DNA from: Streptomyces flavidovirens DSM 40150
GTDB taxonomy: Bacteria; Actinomycetota; Actinomycetes; Streptomycetales; Streptomycetaceae
Assembly: GCF_000429085.1 (NCBI RefSeq)
Contig: NZ_AUBE01000006.1
Location: 1 to 64,000, forward strand
DNA length: 64,000 nucleotides
Direction: 5' to 3'
Below the pieces are notes generated by a model. That model had not been told where the DNA came from and ran no database searches. It saw only the letters and a list, made by a program, of their open reading frames with translations. Made by a program: the position numbers and the translations under genes. Shown here one piece after another: positions 1 to 8,340 of the stretch. Each line of letters begins with the position of its first letter. Positions within the stretch are counted from its first letter, which is position 1.

Positions 1-138
1 CCGCCGCCACACTTACTCCAGGCGGCCCCCACCCCAGACGCAACCACCGCCCCAGGCCGACCAACACCCCCACCACACCCCAAAGCCCCGGCCCCCTCCC
101 ATACCCGCGCACCGCAATGCCACTGGTAGACAGCAACC
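1..138. other. Left edge, no gene seen
   Basis: C-rich sequence with runs of CCCC and CACC at the left edge of the window. No supportable coding frame, hairpin or promoter was recognised. It runs directly into the ATG of the hypothetical gene at 139, which has no obvious Shine-Dalgarno sequence. Confidence 0.4.
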
Positions 139-606
139 ATGACTTACTACGCAGACCTGACGCCGTACACCTACGACACCGACAGGTCTTCACCCGGCAC
201 CGGACAAACCGCTGGCCCCGGAGAAACCGCTGGCCCCGGAGAAACCGACGGCCCCGCCTCCCGCGCCTTCCGTGGTCTGCCGCAAGTGAATGTGGGCTGG
301 CTCGCGCGTGTCAGGCCGTATGCCAAGGGCGACGCCCCACCCGGCCTGGTGGACGCGCTCAAAGGCATGCGGCACACCCACCGCGTCGAGCAGACCCGCG
401 GCTATCACTTCTGCCCCTGGTGTGCCGCGAGGCTGCTCGGGCTCGTCGGTGCGCGTGACAACTGCCCGCGCGGCAGTGCCGAGATACGAGTCATCGGTGA
501 GGGCGTCGTCTATGCCGCACCCGAGCTGATCACCCATTACGTCGAGGCTCACGGCTACGCACCACCAGCCGAGTTCGTCCGAGCGGTTCTCGCCTCCAGC
601 GGCTGA
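139..606 (+). CDS. Conserved hypothetical protein (DUF7919-like), 155 aa
   Basis: Function unknown. The protein opens with MTYYADLTPYTY, has a short low-complexity stretch (residues 20-40) made of GETAGP units coded by an 18-bp direct repeat near 210-250, and then an NVGWL motif. The second half contains a CPWC pair (Cys92, Cys95), a glycine-rich hairpin-like stretch and the motif YAAPELITHYVEAHGY. This pattern resembles the bacterial DUF7919 proteins, which carry a similar NVGWL segment and a C-terminal block ending in PP-EF; that assignment is from memory. The CxxC pair could bind a metal, but no partner cysteines are visible. No signal peptide or membrane segment. The upstream side is cut off by the window edge, so operon context is unknown. 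Confidence 0.7.
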   Translation: MTYYADLTPYTYDTDRSSPGTGQTAGPGETAGPGETDGPASRAFRGLPQVNVGWLARVRPYAKGDAPPGLVDALKGMRHTHRVEQTRGYHFCPWCAARLLGLVGARDNCPRGSAEIRVIGEGVVYAAPELITHYVEAHGYAPPAEFVRAVLASSG

Positions 607-675
607 CAACCCAACACGCCACCCCCCTCCACTTATTCATTGGCCGCCACCAGCCGTTGACGCGACGATCAGAAG

Positions 676-1272
676 ATGCCCAGCATCTTCCTGGAGACGG
701 AACGGCTCATCCTCCGCCGATTCCGTGACAACGACCTCGAACGGCTCGTCGCACTCCACAGTGACCCCGAAGTCATGCGCTTCATCAACGGAGGGCGCCC
801 CAACTCCCGCGCCTTCGTCATCGAGCGCGTACTGCCACAGCTGACGCACGAATACCCCTGCATTGGAACCCGCGGTTTCTGGGCCGCCGAGGAGAAGACG
901 ACCGGAGCGTTCCTCGGCTGGTTCGAGTTCCGGCCGCTGGCCGACGACAGCGCCGATGTCGTCGAACTCGGGTACCGGCTCGGCCGGGCCGCCTGGGGGC
1001 GCGGTTACGCCACCGAGGGAGCCCGCGCCCTGATCGCCAAGGGGTTCACCGAGCTCGGCGTGCGGAGGGTCACCGCGGACACCATGTACGTCAACTCCCG
1101 TTCCCGGCGCGTGATGGAGAAGGCGGGCCTCATCTTCGTACGCCGCTGGTTCGGGGACTGGCCCGACACCATCGAGGGCTCGGAGCACGGGGAAGTCGAG
1201 TACGCCCTCGAACGCAGCCAGTGGAAGGCTGGCCCCAGCGACGCCGGCCACCCCGCCCAGCGAGTCCAGTAA
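676..1272 (+). CDS. GNAT-family N-acetyltransferase (RimJ/RimL-like), 198 aa
   Basis: Predicted acetyl-CoA-dependent acetyltransferase of the RimJ/RimL type; substrate unknown. It starts with LETERLILRRFRDND, the usual first strand of this family, and carries the acetyl-CoA binding loop RAAWGRGYATEG around residues 109-120. This is followed by a helix and NSRSRRVMEKAGL, the C-terminal region that lines the active site. Length is close to the family norm. The ATG at 676 has only a weak purine stretch (GATCAGAAG) before it. It stands alone on the plus strand between unrelated genes. Confidence 0.85.
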   Translation: MPSIFLETERLILRRFRDNDLERLVALHSDPEVMRFINGGRPNSRAFVIERVLPQLTHEYPCIGTRGFWAAEEKTTGAFLGWFEFRPLADDSADVVELGYRLGRAAWGRGYATEGARALIAKGFTELGVRRVTADTMYVNSRSRRVMEKAGLIFVRRWFGDWPDTIEGSEHGEVEYALERSQWKAGPSDAGHPAQRVQ

Positions 1273-1323
1273 TTGTCCCGCTCGTGCGCATAACGTGACC
1301 CTGACCAGCGATGATCACGTATC

Positions 1324-2397
1324 GTGTTCACGAACCTAGTCACCGTCGTCGGCTTGGCCTGTCTTGCCTGGGCCCTCGTCCATGTGACCCGCCTCGCCCT
1401 CCGCAACCAGCAGGCCAAGCGCTTCGACGCCACCGCCTACGGCCTCGTCCCCCGCGATCAGCTCGACAGCCGGCGTCCCGGCCCGCCCCGCGACGAACCC
1501 GCCCTGCGCATCGCCGTCGAAGCCGCCTGCCGGGGCGACTGGGAGCCCGCCGCCGGCCTGCTGGCCGCAACCACGGACGACGAGGACTGGGAGGCGCGCT
1601 GGCGGCTCGTCGAGGTCTTCGCGGACATCGCCGTCGAGGACGAACACTGGCTGCGGATCTGGCGTGCCGAGCGGCCGAAGGACGCCGACGCCGTCGTCGT
1701 ACACGCGCATGCCCTCCTCCTGCGCGCCTGGGCGGCGCGCGGCGAGAAGTACGCCCAGCAGACCTCGGACGGCCGGATGGAGCTCTTCGCCGAGTTGCTG
1801 CCCACCGCGATGTACGCCGCCCAGGAGGCAGCCAGGCTGGCGCCGCGTGACCCGTCGCCGTGGGTCACGATGGTCGCCGCCGCGCGCGGACTCGGGCTCT
1901 CGCACGACGAGTTCCGGCACCTGTGGGCGGAACTGACCGCTCGCGCGCCGCAGCATTACGACGCCCACTGGCAGGCACTCCAGTACTGGTGCCAGAAGTG
2001 GTACGGCTCGCACAAGCTCATGTTCAAGTTCGCCAAGGAGGCGGCCCAGTCGGCGCCCCCCGGCAGTCTGCTCTCCGGCATCTACCTGCACGCCGTACAC
2101 GAGGCCGTACTCCAGGAGGGCGACCAGGCCTACCGCACCTGGGCCACCAAGCCGATGCTCGCCCGCGTCCAGGCAGACCTGGCGCAGGTGGCTGCCCCTG
2201 ACGATCACCGGCTGCCTGCGATACGGCACCTGCTCGCCGCGACGCTCGTCAAGACCGGGCGTTACGCCGAGGCCCTCGCCCAGTTCCGGCTGATCGGAGG
2301 CTGGTGCGGAGCCGCTCCGTGGACCGACGCGAACGACCCCGCGCTGGCCTTCGACCACGCCCGCGGCCTCGCCGCGCTGGGATCCGGCCGCCCGTAG
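1324..2397 (+). CDS. Membrane-anchored helical-repeat protein, unknown function, 357 aa
   Basis: Function unknown. A GTG start gives one N-terminal membrane segment (FTNLVTVVGLACLAWALVHV, residues 2-21). A long, mostly helical, Ala-rich cytoplasmic part follows, with tetratricopeptide-like pairs such as AALAHARGLAALG near the end and EALAQFRLIGG before it. Trp-rich motifs (EARWRLVEV, WLRIWRAERP, HWQALQYWCQKWYGS) recur in the middle. Streptomyces genomes carry related proteins of 300-360 residues annotated only as hypothetical. The anchor-plus-helical-repeat layout suggests a scaffold or adaptor role, which is inference. The gene is convergent with the alcohol dehydrogenase at 2478. Confidence 0.75.
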   Translation: MFTNLVTVVGLACLAWALVHVTRLALRNQQAKRFDATAYGLVPRDQLDSRRPGPPRDEPALRIAVEAACRGDWEPAAGLLAATTDDEDWEARWRLVEVFADIAVEDEHWLRIWRAERPKDADAVVVHAHALLLRAWAARGEKYAQQTSDGRMELFAELLPTAMYAAQEAARLAPRDPSPWVTMVAAARGLGLSHDEFRHLWAELTARAPQHYDAHWQALQYWCQKWYGSHKLMFKFAKEAAQSAPPGSLLSGIYLHAVHEAVLQEGDQAYRTWATKPMLARVQADLAQVAAPDDHRLPAIRHLLAATLVKTGRYAEALAQFRLIGGWCGAAPWTDANDPALAFDHARGLAALGSGRP

Positions 2398-2477
2398 TGG
2401 TCAGGCAGGGTGCCCCGCGTACCCCGCCGACCACCCACCACAACCACAACCACAACCACCGGACCGCAGGAGTCTCC

Positions 2478-3527
2478 TCAGATCGTCGCCACGTCGATCA
2501 CAAAGCGGTAACGGACATCGCTCGCCAGGACCCGCTCGTACGCCTCGTTGATCTGGCCCGCGCTGATCAGTTCGATCTCCGCGCCCAGCCCGTGCCGTGC
2601 GCAGAAGTCGAGCATCTCCTGCGTCTCGGCGATACCGCCGATCATCGAACCGGCCAGCGTCTTGTTGCCGCCGATCAGCGAGAACATGTTGATGGAGTTG
2701 GGCTCCTCGGGTGCGCCCACGTTCACGAAGGCCCCGCCCACCTTCAGCAGGCCGAGGTACGCGTCCATGTCCAGCGGCGCGGAGACCGTCGAGACGATCA
2801 GGTCGAAGGAACCGGCCAGCTCCTCGAAGGTCTTCGGGTCGCTGGTCGCGTAGAAGTGGTCGGCGCCCAGCTTCAGCCCGTCGTCCTTCTTCCGGAGACT
2901 CTGGCTCAGTACGGTCACCTCGGCGCCCAGCGCGTCGGCGATCTTGACCCCCATGTGCCCGAGACCGCCCAGGCCAAGGATCGCGACCTTCTTGCCGGGG
3001 CCCGCCTGCCAGTGGTTGAGCGGCGAGTAGAGGGTGATGCCGGCGCACAGCAGCGGTGCGGCGATGTCCAGGGACAGGCCGTCGGGGATGCGGACGGCGT
3101 AGTTCTCGTCGACGACGAGGTGCGTGGAGTAGCCGCCGTAGGTCGGCTCGCCGTTCTTGTCGAGAGCGTTGTACGTGCCGGTCGCGCCCTTGGCGCAGTG
3201 CTGCTCCTGGCCCGCGAGGCAGGCCTCGCACTCGCGGCAGGAGTCGACGAGGCAGCCCACGCCGACCCGGTCGCCGACCGCGTACTTGCTGACTCCGGCG
3301 CCGACCTCCGTGACGATGCCGGCGATCTCGTGGCCGGGAACCATCGGGTAGATGCCCTCGCCCCAGCCGTCACGGACCTGGTGGATGTCGGAGTGGCAGA
3401 TGCCCGCGTACTTGATCTCGATCATCACGTCGTGCTCGCCGACCGGGCGGCGCGGAACGGAGATCTTCTCCAGCGGAGCCTTGACGGAAGGAGCGGCGTA
3501 CGCCGCGACGGAGGTAGCAGTAGTCAT
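2478..3527 (-). CDS. Zinc-dependent NAD(P) alcohol dehydrogenase (YahK/cinnamyl type), 349 aa
   Basis: Medium-chain dehydrogenase that oxidises alcohols or reduces aldehydes with NAD(P)(H). Catalytic zinc ligands are visible at Cys44 (AGICHSD) and His66-Glu67 (PGHE). The structural zinc lobe is Cys97, Cys100, Cys103 and Cys111 ([16 protein letters not shown]). The nucleotide-binding loop is GLGGLGHMG. The pattern and the 349-residue length fit the YahK/CAD branch, which prefers NADPH and aldehydes. The reading frame extends upstream to 3617, but the family N-terminus and length place the start at the ATG at 3527. It is divergent from an MmyB-type regulator at 3647 over 119 bp that contain a direct repeat at 3573-3596, so that regulator probably controls it. 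Confidence 0.93.
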   Translation of the reverse strand: MTTATSVAAYAAPSVKAPLEKISVPRRPVGEHDVMIEIKYAGICHSDIHQVRDGWGEGIYPMVPGHEIAGIVTEVGAGVSKYAVGDRVGVGCLVDSCRECEACLAGQEQHCAKGATGTYNALDKNGEPTYGGYSTHLVVDENYAVRIPDGLSLDIAAPLLCAGITLYSPLNHWQAGPGKKVAILGLGGLGHMGVKIADALGAEVTVLSQSLRKKDDGLKLGADHFYATSDPKTFEELAGSFDLIVSTVSAPLDMDAYLGLLKVGGAFVNVGAPEEPNSINMFSLIGGNKTLAGSMIGGIAETQEMLDFCARHGLGAEIELISAGQINEAYERVLASDVRYRFVIDVATI

Positions 3528-3572
3528 GGTGGAGAGCCTGCCCGACCTGCGCGGATCCACCCAGCCCCCTGT

Positions 3573-3596
3573 TGTGCGTACGTCTGCTGTGCGTAC
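3573..3596. promoter_or_regulatory. Direct repeat TGTGCGTAC x2 in divergent promoter, candidate operator
   Basis: Two identical 9-bp copies of TGTGCGTAC start at 3573 and 3588, so they are 15 bp apart. They lie in the 119-bp gap between the alcohol dehydrogenase (minus) and the XRE/MmyB regulator (plus). The position suggests an operator for the regulator. Its use as a binding site is inference. Confidence 0.4.
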
Positions 3597-3646
3597 CACT
3601 GGCGGGGACAGGAACACCGTCGTACGACCGGGGATACTTGGCTGCT

Positions 3647-4507
3647 ATGGATCAGCGCGCCGAACTGAGTGAGTTCCTCCGATCCCGCCGCGCGCGGCTC
3701 AAGCCGGAGGATGTCGGCCTGCCCGACTTCGGCAGGCACCGCCGTGTCCCCGGCCTGCGCCGCGAGGAGCTGGCGCAGCTTGCCGGGGTCTCGGTGGCGT
3801 ACTACACGCGTCTTGAGCAGGGCAATGGCCGGAACGTGTCCATGGGAGTGCTGGACGCGATCGCCCGCGCCCTCCGCCTGTCCGACGCCGAGCGCGATCA
3901 CCTCACGCACCTCGCCAAGCCGTCGCAGAAGCGGAAGCGCCCGGCGCGGCCGCAGCGTCTGCGGCCCAGGGTGCAGCAGCTGATGGACGCCATGGAGGGG
4001 GTGCCGGCGTACGTCATGGGGCGGCGCACCGACGTCCTCGGCTGTAACCGGATGGCCCGCTCGCTGTTCGGCGACATCACCGCGCTGCCTCCCGAGGAGC
4101 GCAACATCGCCCGTCTCCTCTTCCTGTCGGACGACTTCCGGAGCGTGTACGTCGACTGGGAGCTCAAGGCGTGCGAGGTGGTCAGCCATCTGCGGCTTGA
4201 GGCCGGCTGCCATCCGGACGATCCGCTGCTGTCCGCGCTGGTCGGCGAGCTGTCGGTGAAGAACGAGGTGTTCAGGAGCCTGTGGGCCGCGCACCACGTG
4301 AAGGACAAGGGGCACGGCACCAAGCGCCTGCGCCACCCCCTGGTGGGTGAACTGACACTGTCGTACGAGACGCTTCGGCTGCCCGACGACCCGGAGCAGC
4401 ACCTGATCACCTTCCACGCGGAGCCGGGCTCGCCCTCGCAGGACTCCCTGCGGCTGCTGGCGAACTGGGGTGCGGACATGGACATGAACATGGACGTACG
4501 CGGATGA
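3647..4507 (+). CDS. XRE-family regulator with MmyB-like ligand-binding domain, 286 aa
   Basis: DNA-binding transcription regulator. An N-terminal helix-turn-helix (about residues 10-75) includes VPGLRREELAQLAGVSVAYYTRLEQG, the signature of the MmyB/XRE group. A C-terminal MmyB-type ligand domain follows from about residue 105 (MEGVPAYVMGRRTDVLGCNRMA), a PAS-like fold thought to bind small hydrophobic ligands. The frame is open upstream, but the ATG at 3647 places the HTH at the usual distance from the N-terminus. It is divergent from the zinc alcohol dehydrogenase, a common pairing for this family in Streptomyces. Its stop overlaps the start of the next GNAT gene (ATGA), so the two are co-transcribed. 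Confidence 0.92.
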   Translation: MDQRAELSEFLRSRRARLKPEDVGLPDFGRHRRVPGLRREELAQLAGVSVAYYTRLEQGNGRNVSMGVLDAIARALRLSDAERDHLTHLAKPSQKRKRPARPQRLRPRVQQLMDAMEGVPAYVMGRRTDVLGCNRMARSLFGDITALPPEERNIARLLFLSDDFRSVYVDWELKACEVVSHLRLEAGCHPDDPLLSALVGELSVKNEVFRSLWAAHHVKDKGHGTKRLRHPLVGELTLSYETLRLPDDPEQHLITFHAEPGSPSQDSLRLLANWGADMDMNMDVRG

Positions 4508-4968
4508 TCGACACGGCGGTGACCCTGCGCCGGGCGGCCGGCCCCGACGACGCCGCTGCCGTGGCCGACGTGTGGCTGCGGTCGTACGACGCCGTGCTGC
4601 CCACGGTGAAGCGGGCGCACAGCGACGACGGGGTGCGGGACTTCTTCCGGTACGTCGTGGTGCCGGAGCAGGAGACGTGGGTGGCGGAGAGCGGCGGCGC
4701 CGTGGTCGGGATGATGGCGCTGGAGCCCGGCCGCATCGAGCAGCTGTACCTGGTGCCGGAGCACCGGGGGCGCGGGATCGGCGACCGCTTCGTACAGCTC
4801 GCGAAGGAACGGTCGCCCGGCGGCCTCGAGTTGTGGACCTTCCAGGTCAACGAGCCCGCTCACCGCTTCTACGAGCGGCACGGTTTCGGCGTGGCCGAGC
4901 GGACGGACGGCTCGCGCAACGAGGAGCGCGAGCCGGACGTCCGCTATGTATGGGCGCCCGAGCGCTGA
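4504..4968 (+). CDS. GNAT-family acetyltransferase, 154 aa
   Basis: Predicted acetyl-CoA-dependent N-acetyltransferase, substrate unknown. It shows the conserved order of a short GNAT: an N-terminal VTLRRAAGPDDAAAVADVW strand-helix, EQLYLVPEHRGRGIGDRFVQLA as the acetyl-CoA pyrophosphate loop (R/Q-x-x-G-x-G), and HRFYERHGF in the last helix-strand. Its ATG overlaps the stop of the upstream MmyB regulator by 4 bp, indicating translational coupling. The stop codon sits inside the first unit of a 21-bp tandem repeat (4956-5016). Confidence 0.9.
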   Translation: MIDTAVTLRRAAGPDDAAAVADVWLRSYDAVLPTVKRAHSDDGVRDFFRYVVVPEQETWVAESGGAVVGMMALEPGRIEQLYLVPEHRGRGIGDRFVQLAKERSPGGLELWTFQVNEPAHRFYERHGFGVAERTDGSRNEEREPDVRYVWAPER

Positions 4969-5016
4969 ACCCGGTCGCCCGAGCGCTGAACCCGGTCATT
5001 CGAGCGCTGAACCACC
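4956..5016 (+). repeat. 21-bp tandem repeat spanning a stop codon, 2.9 copies
   Basis: The unit GCCCGAGCGCTGAACCCGGTC is repeated at 4956 and 4977, with a degenerate third copy from 4998. The unit length is divisible by three, so each copy repeats the in-frame TGA stop of the GNAT gene. No T-tract follows, and a terminator role is not evident. Confidence 0.85.
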
Positions 5017-5047
5017 CCCGCGTGATGTGTGGTTCTGCCGGCCGCCC

Positions 5048-5734
<687 letters not shown>

Positions 5735-5768
5735 GGGTGGGGTCAACTCCTGCGGTACGAGAAAGGGT

Positions 5769-5830
5769 TTACGCAGGCCAGGCCTCGCGGCGCAGCGCGT
5801 CGGCCGGGCGACGGTGAGCCCGATCGTGGA
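5769..5830 (-). pseudogene. Possible 3' remnant of an FtsX-like permease gene
   Basis: One minus-strand frame upstream of the ABC ATPase reads RPADALRREAWPA followed by TAA at 5771-5769. This resembles the C-terminal tail typical of FtsX-family permeases encoded next to MacB/LolD ATPases. In a neighbouring frame the preceding sequence reads APVSLSTIGLTVARP. Together they could be a frameshifted end of a deleted permease. Less than 100 bp is involved, so the call is tentative. Confidence 0.25.
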
Positions 5831-5951
5831 GAGGGAGACGGGCGCGCGGTGAGCGCGACCATGGCGCGAAGGTATGGGCGGCTCGTGATGGCTGGATAAG
5901 GCCGGTCTGAGAGCCGCATGAGAAGCCCGCAACGCCGAGGGAACGCGAACG

Positions 5952-5993
5952 ACGGCGGGCGCCACCCCCGGAGTTGAGGGGTGACGCCCGCCG
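5952..5993 (-). terminator. Hairpin terminator of the L,D-transpeptidase gene
   Basis: A long GC-rich inverted repeat (CGGCGGGCG-CCACCCC pairing with GGGGTG-CGCCCGCCG) lies 40 bp after the stop of the L,D-transpeptidase gene. There is no T-run, as is common for Streptomyces terminators. Confidence 0.7.
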
Positions 5994-6034
5994 CCGTACT
6001 GCTACCTACGGGGAAAGGAGAGGGATCAGACCGG

Positions 6035-7288
6035 TCAGACCGCGGAACCGGCCTTCCACTGCTCCCAGTCCATGTTCCAGCCGTTGAGGCCGTTGTCCGG
6101 CTTGATGGTCTTGTCCGGGGAGTTCTTGACGATGACCACGTCGCCGATGAGCGAGTTGTTGAAGAACCAGGCACCGGGCTGGTTCGGGTCGTTCGCGCCC
6201 TTGGCGTCGTTCAGGCCCACGCAGCCGTGGCTGGTGTTGGCGCTGCCGAAGATCGAGTCGGCGCCCCAGTAGTTGCCGTGGATGAACGTGCCCGAGGTGG
6301 ACAGCCGCATGGCGTGCGGCACGTCCTTGATGTCGTACTCGCCCTTGCCGTCGTCGTCCGTGAAGCCGACCGTCGCACCGTTCATCCGGGTCTCCTTGAA
6401 CTTCTCGGAGATCACCATCTGGCCGTTGTACGTCGGGTTGTCCGGCGCGCCCGCGGAGATCGGGATCGTCTTGACCGTCTTGCCGTCCCGCGTGACCGTC
6501 ATGGTCTTCGTCTTGGCGTCGACGGTGCTGACCTGGTTTCGGCCCACCGTGAAGGTGACGGTCTTGTCCTGGACGCCGTAGACGCCCTCGGCGCCCTCGA
6601 CGCGGTCGAGCTCCAGCTTCATCGTTACCGTGGAGCCGCCCTTCCAGTACTCCTTGGGGCGGAAGTCCAGCCGCTGCGAGCTGAACCAGTGGCCGACGAC
6701 TTCCTGGCCGCTGCTCGACGTGACCGTGATGCCCTTCTGGACGGCGGCCTTGTCGGTGATCGGCTTGTCGAAGTTGATCGACACCGGCATGCCGACGCCG
6801 ACCTTGGAGCCGTCGTCGGGCGTGAAGTTGCCGATGAAGCTGTTGGCGGGCGAGAGGGTGGTGAAGGAGCCGTTCTCGTGCGCCTCGCGGCCTTCGGAGT
6901 CGGCCGCGGTCGCGGAGATCTTGTACGTCGTCGCGCGCTCAAGCTGCGCGTCGGGCTTCCAGCTCTTGCCGTCGGCGGCGATCGTGCCGGCCACCTTCGC
7001 ACCGGCGGTCGAGGTCATCGTGACCTCGGTCAGCTTGCCCTCGCTGACGGTGACCTTGGTGCCGCGGTTGATGCTGACGTTGTCGGCGCCGCTCTTGGGG
7101 GTGATCGCTATTCGGGCCTTGGAGGTGTCCTTGGCCGCCGCCTCGTCGACCTCGGCCTGCGACTTCTTCGAGCTCTGGGCGCTGCTGCCGCCCTTGTCAC
7201 CGCCGTCGTTGCAGGCCGAAAGGACCAGAACGCCGCTTAGCAGTGCGGACGCGGCCATGAGGCCCCTGCGCCGCTTGCTGTCCGTCAT
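6035..7288 (-). CDS. L,D-transpeptidase lipoprotein with Ig-like domains, 417 aa
   Basis: Predicted cell-wall enzyme that forms 3-3 peptidoglycan cross-links. The N-terminus has basic residues, a hydrophobic stretch and a lipobox VLSAC, so it is probably lipid-anchored outside the membrane. Two Ig-like domains follow (about residues 60-260; Big_10 type), then a C-terminal YkuD catalytic domain. Active-site motifs are HGN (in TFIHGNYWG) and SHGCVGLN, giving the catalytic Cys. The ATG at 7288 is preceded by GGAGAAG six bases away; an ATG at 7303 would add five residues without a better ribosome site. This is the standard Ldt architecture in actinobacteria. Confidence 0.93.
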   Translation of the reverse strand: MTDSKRRRGLMAASALLSGVLVLSACNDGGDKGGSSAQSSKKSQAEVDEAAAKDTSKARIAITPKSGADNVSINRGTKVTVSEGKLTEVTMTSTAGAKVAGTIAADGKSWKPDAQLERATTYKISATAADSEGREAHENGSFTTLSPANSFIGNFTPDDGSKVGVGMPVSINFDKPITDKAAVQKGITVTSSSGQEVVGHWFSSQRLDFRPKEYWKGGSTVTMKLELDRVEGAEGVYGVQDKTVTFTVGRNQVSTVDAKTKTMTVTRDGKTVKTIPISAGAPDNPTYNGQMVISEKFKETRMNGATVGFTDDDGKGEYDIKDVPHAMRLSTSGTFIHGNYWGADSIFGSANTSHGCVGLNDAKGANDPNQPGAWFFNNSLIGDVVIVKNSPDKTIKPDNGLNGWNMDWEQWKAGSAV

Positions 7289-7449
7289 CACACGCTTCTC
7301 CATCGTTGCCGATTCCCCACAAATCCCCTGGGCAGAGCCGCTGGGCAGCATCACCCTGCCAATGTCCTAAACACCTGTACCGATTCGTCCGTTCCACATC
7401 TGGGGGGAATGTGGGGAACACCACTGATCACAGTGACCGACGCAGCCAC

Positions 7450-7480
7450 GCCGCCGCCGGTTGCGGCGGCGGCGCGCTTT
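7450..7480 (+). terminator. GC hairpin followed by a T-rich tract on the plus strand
   Basis: CCGCCGCCGGTTGCGGCGGCGG forms a hairpin followed by CGCGCTTTTCTT on the plus strand. Both flanking genes are on the minus strand. It may end transcription after the 7505 gene, but the T-tract points to a plus-strand transcript. Confidence 0.45.
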
Positions 7481-7504
7481 TCTTCGCCGGCCGCACCGGT
7501 GAAG

Positions 7505-7831
7505 TTACGCGGGGCCCTCCTCGTCGTCCTCATCCAGGTCCCACTCCACGGCGTCGGGGTTGTAGTCGATCCGCTCGCTGCTCCACGAGGCCTGCGCGAG
7601 CTCCACTCCGGGTACCTCGCTGATCAGATCGAACGGGTCCACGAGGTGGGCAAGGGCCTCCGCGACGTCTTCCCGCACGGCGGCCTCGGCATGCGTGCGT
7701 TCGACGTCCGCCGCGTGGGCGTCTTCCGTTACGTGGGCGAGAGCGGCGTCGGTGAGTTCCTGGGCGTCGGAAATTTCCAGCACCAATTCCACCTGGAGCC
7801 GGACAAAGCGTGACGTGTTAGTTGCGTTCAT
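7505..7831 (-). CDS. Conserved hypothetical acidic protein, 108 aa
   Basis: Function unknown. The chosen ATG gives MNATNTSRFVRLQVELVLEISD. The middle is helical and rich in Ala, Glu and Asp (EDAHAADVERTHAEAAVREDVAEALAHLV). The C-terminus is strongly acidic (EWDLDEDDEEGPA). No membrane segment or known motif. The frame is open upstream to 7894, but the first 21 residues are basic and unlike the rest, so the ATG at 7831 is preferred. It lies upstream of the L,D-transpeptidase gene on the same strand but is separated from it by more than 200 bp with a hairpin. It is divergent from the LAxTG protein at 7941. Confidence 0.7.
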   Translation of the reverse strand: MNATNTSRFVRLQVELVLEISDAQELTDAALAHVTEDAHAADVERTHAEAAVREDVAEALAHLVDPFDLISEVPGVELAQASWSSERIDYNPDAVEWDLDEDDEEGPA

Positions 7832-7940
7832 GCTTCGGAGCGTAGGCCTCGGGGCTCTCGCGACTTTCCTGCGACCCGCTGCTTTCATTAGCATCGGCGT
7901 ACACGGCCAATTCCCGGTTGCCTCAAGGGGGATCGATTAC

Positions 7941-8303
7941 GTGTCCGCACGCCGACCGCTGCTGACCGCCACCGCCGCGGGCACACTGCTGTGTGCTCTG
8001 TGGTTCGTCCCGTCCGCCAATGCGACGGCGGAGAAGGAGGCGAAGCCCCAGCCCGAGTCGCAGGCCCAGGCGCGGGCCGAGGCCCAGGCCCAGCCACCGG
8101 CCGCGGCCGCCGGAAGAAGCGCCTCGCAGGACGGCACCTCCCAGGACAGTGCCTCGCAGGACGGCGCCTCGCAGGACCTCGTGCTCGCCGACACGGGCAG
8201 CGTGGACACGACCCCGTACCTGATCGGCGGCACCGCGTTCCTCGGCGTGGGCGCCGGATTCATGACGTACTCGATGCGAAGGGCCGCGCGTCCGGTCATC
8301 TGA
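7941..8303 (+). CDS. Small secreted LAxTG surface protein (sortase substrate), 120 aa
   Basis: Predicted exported protein anchored to peptidoglycan by a class E sortase. The GTG at 7941 follows AAGGGGGA and opens an N-terminal signal peptide (SARRPLLTATAAGTLLCALWFVPSANA). A low-complexity Ala/Gln/Glu stretch comes next, then SQDGTSQDSASQDGASQD repeats. The C-terminus is a sorting signal: LADTG, a hydrophobic helix (YLIGGTAFLGVGAGFMTYS) and a basic tail (RRAARPVI). LAxTG with a basic tail is the pattern of chaplin-type sortase substrates in Streptomyces. No sortase gene is nearby. The frame runs further upstream, but that part overlaps the divergent gene and lacks a signal peptide. Confidence 0.8.
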   Translation: MSARRPLLTATAAGTLLCALWFVPSANATAEKEAKPQPESQAQARAEAQAQPPAAAAGRSASQDGTSQDSASQDGASQDLVLADTGSVDTTPYLIGGTAFLGVGAGFMTYSMRRAARPVI

Positions 8304-8340
8304 CGCACGGCCCTCGGCACCGATCCATACTTTGTGCCTC

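Noticed and set aside
2304..3668. 454-residue plus-strand frame over the alcohol dehydrogenase
   Set aside because: It lies antisense to a clear zinc dehydrogenase, is rich in Asp/Val/Arg without motifs, and has no ribosome site.
7289..7500. Riboswitch upstream of the L,D-transpeptidase gene
   Set aside because: Cyclic di-AMP riboswitches precede some cell-wall hydrolase genes in actinobacteria, but no matching conserved core was recognised and the gap is mostly explained by a hairpin and promoter DNA.
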